Shown piece after piece: positions 5,138 to 5,986 of a DNA stretch of 5,986 bases. The notes beneath the pieces are model-generated. The model searched no databases, had not been told where the DNA came from, and saw only the letters and a list, made by a program, of their open reading frames with translations. Source of the stretch: an uncultured Caryophanales bacterium (GTDB lineage: Bacteria > Bacillota_I > Bacilli_A > Acholeplasmatales > Anaeroplasmataceae); the NCBI GenBank assembly GCA_937885165.1, contig CAKZZJ010000208.1:1-5986 (forward strand). Reading direction: 5' to 3'. The position numbers were made by a program, and so were the translations under genes. Each line of letters starts with the position of its first letter. The first letter of the stretch is position 1.

Positions 5138-5926
5138 ATGAGTTTTTTAAAAGAACAATTTGCTAATATTGATAAGATTTTATATCTATCTAGGATAGAT
5201 TTGGTAAAAACATATAAAGGGACCCATTTAGGATGGTTTTGGTCAATTTTTAATCCTGCTTTTAAAATCTTTGTATATTATTTTACTTTAATAGTTGGAT
5301 TAAAATCCTCAAAAATTATTTTCGGATACCCATATTTTTTATGGTTAATATCTGGACTTATTCCTTGGTTTTTTATTAAGGATATATTAAATATAGGAAG
5401 CGAATGCATAAGACAATATAACTATCTAGTAACAAAAATAAACTTTCCTGTATCAATTATACCTACATTTTGTACTTTATCCAAATTTTATTTACACATT
5501 TTTTTAATGATAATTGTATTTGCCATTTTCATATTAAACCAAAGTCTTACTATATATATCTTACAGCTACCACTTTATATTTTTTTTATGCTAATATTTT
5601 TTTACTTTTTATGTTTACTTTTATCAACACTTTCAGCTATAAGTAAAGATTTTTACAATTTAGTTAAAACTGTTGTATTTGCTATATTTTGGCTTTCAGG
5701 TATAATATGGGATGTGTCTACAATGCCTGAATTAGTACAATATTTGCTTTATTTTAATCCTGTTACATTTATTGTTAACGGATATCGCAATTGTTTTATT
5801 AAGCATATTTGGTTTTTTGAAGAACCAATTTCTTTATTAATTTTTTTAGCAATGACTATCATTGTTGCAATATTAAGTATTGCCTTATACAATCGTCTAA
5901 AAAAAGATATACCAGATTTACTTTAA
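5138..5926 (+). CDS. tagG: ABC-2 polysaccharide/teichoic-acid exporter permease (TagG/Wzm type)
   Basis: This is the membrane subunit of an ABC exporter that moves lipid-linked surface glycans (teichoic acid, O-antigen-like or capsule chains) across the cytoplasmic membrane. At 262 residues it has normal family length. About six membrane helices are visible (roughly 33-54, 65-85, 108-134, 140-166, 175-192, 231-251). The N-terminal amphipathic segment with YKGTHLGWFWSIFNP (26-40) is the conserved entry of this permease family, and FNPVTFIVNGYRNCF (206-220) is its C-terminal signature. The start is ATG 5138, with GAGGTG nine bases upstream. An in-frame TTG at 5078 is rejected because it is the -35 box. 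The ATPase gene follows after 17 bp, so the two form an operon. It resembles Firmicutes TagG most; similar genes also occur in gut methanogens. The symbol is given by family; the exported glycan is unknown. Confidence 0.88.
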   Translation: MSFLKEQFANIDKILYLSRIDLVKTYKGTHLGWFWSIFNPAFKIFVYYFTLIVGLKSSKIIFGYPYFLWLISGLIPWFFIKDILNIGSECIRQYNYLVTKINFPVSIIPTFCTLSKFYLHIFLMIIVFAIFILNQSLTIYILQLPLYIFFMLIFFYFLCLLLSTLSAISKDFYNLVKTVVFAIFWLSGIIWDVSTMPELVQYLLYFNPVTFIVNGYRNCFIKHIWFFEEPISLLIFLAMTIIVAILSIALYNRLKKDIPDLL

Positions 5927-5943
5927 AATAAGGAGTTTCAGAG

Positions 5944-5986
5944 ATGAATCAAGACATAGCAATTGAATTTAAGAATGTGTGCAAGG
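5944..5986 (+). CDS. tagH: ABC exporter ATP-binding subunit (TagH/Wzt type), 5' end only
   Basis: Only 14 codons are present (MNQDIAIEFKNVCK) before the window ends. AIEFKNVCK is the usual first strand of an ABC ATPase, ahead of its Walker A region. AAGGAG at 5930-5935, eight bases before the ATG, is a strong ribosome binding site. Position directly after the permease, 17 bp from its stop, supports the TagH-type partner that powers glycan export. Whether it carries the extra C-terminal glycan-binding domain of some family members cannot be seen. Confidence 0.75.
   Translation, partial: MNQDIAIEFKNVCK

Noticed and set aside
1..5986. tRNA, rRNA or CRISPR features
   Set aside because: No cloverleaf-like stretch, rRNA signature or regularly spaced direct repeats were seen on either strand.

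Overview
The window looks like a patchwork of two kinds of AT-rich DNA. The left part (1 to about 3250) resembles a gut methanogen of the order Methanobacteriales (Methanobrevibacter or Methanosphaera type). It has the end of an adhesin-like surface protein built from repeats of the NCIFINNSASDGGAIY type, followed by two transposon layers. The right part (about 3251 to 5986) looks like Clostridia/Firmicutes DNA. It has two near-consensus sigma-70 promoters with exact 17-bp spacers, a signal-peptide ORF, a secreted or anchored C-type-lectin/SUMF1-like protein, and the start of a TagG/TagH-type polysaccharide ABC exporter operon. These assignments rest on reading motifs; no database search was possible.

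Layout. 1-288: 3' part of an adhesin-like gene whose repeat homology stops abruptly near 152. 153-587: no convincing gene; it holds a strong short hairpin (420-437) and an archaeal-type TATA region before a transposase. 588-1961: IS1182-type DDE transposase, cut off just after its catalytic Glu. 1882-3248: a complete IS630-family element on the minus strand with 15-bp terminal inverted repeats and TA at each edge. Its transposase is split into two frames at a canonical A_AAA_AAC slip site followed by a stem-loop, which suggests programmed -1 frameshifting.

3224-3394 (minus): a previously uncalled 56-codon signal-peptide ORF with a good ribosome binding site, cut by the IS630 end. 3411-4913 (minus): a 500-aa membrane-anchored protein whose C-terminus resembles the variable region of diversity-generating retroelement (DGR) target proteins. 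4914-5137: divergent promoter region with a 32-bp AT-rich palindrome. 5138-5926: TagG-like ABC-2 permease. 5944-5986: first codons of its ATPase partner.

How it fits together. The left half records nested insertion: IS630 into an IS1182-type transposase gene, near an interrupted adhesin. The sequence to the right of IS630 does not continue the IS1182 gene, so the IS630 edge is also a junction with bacterial-type DNA. That junction is a recent cross-domain transfer, an IS-mediated rearrangement, or an assembly chimera; the sequence alone cannot decide. The right half is a cell-surface locus: a displayed lectin-fold protein facing one way and a surface-glycan exporter facing the other, sharing one intergenic control region.
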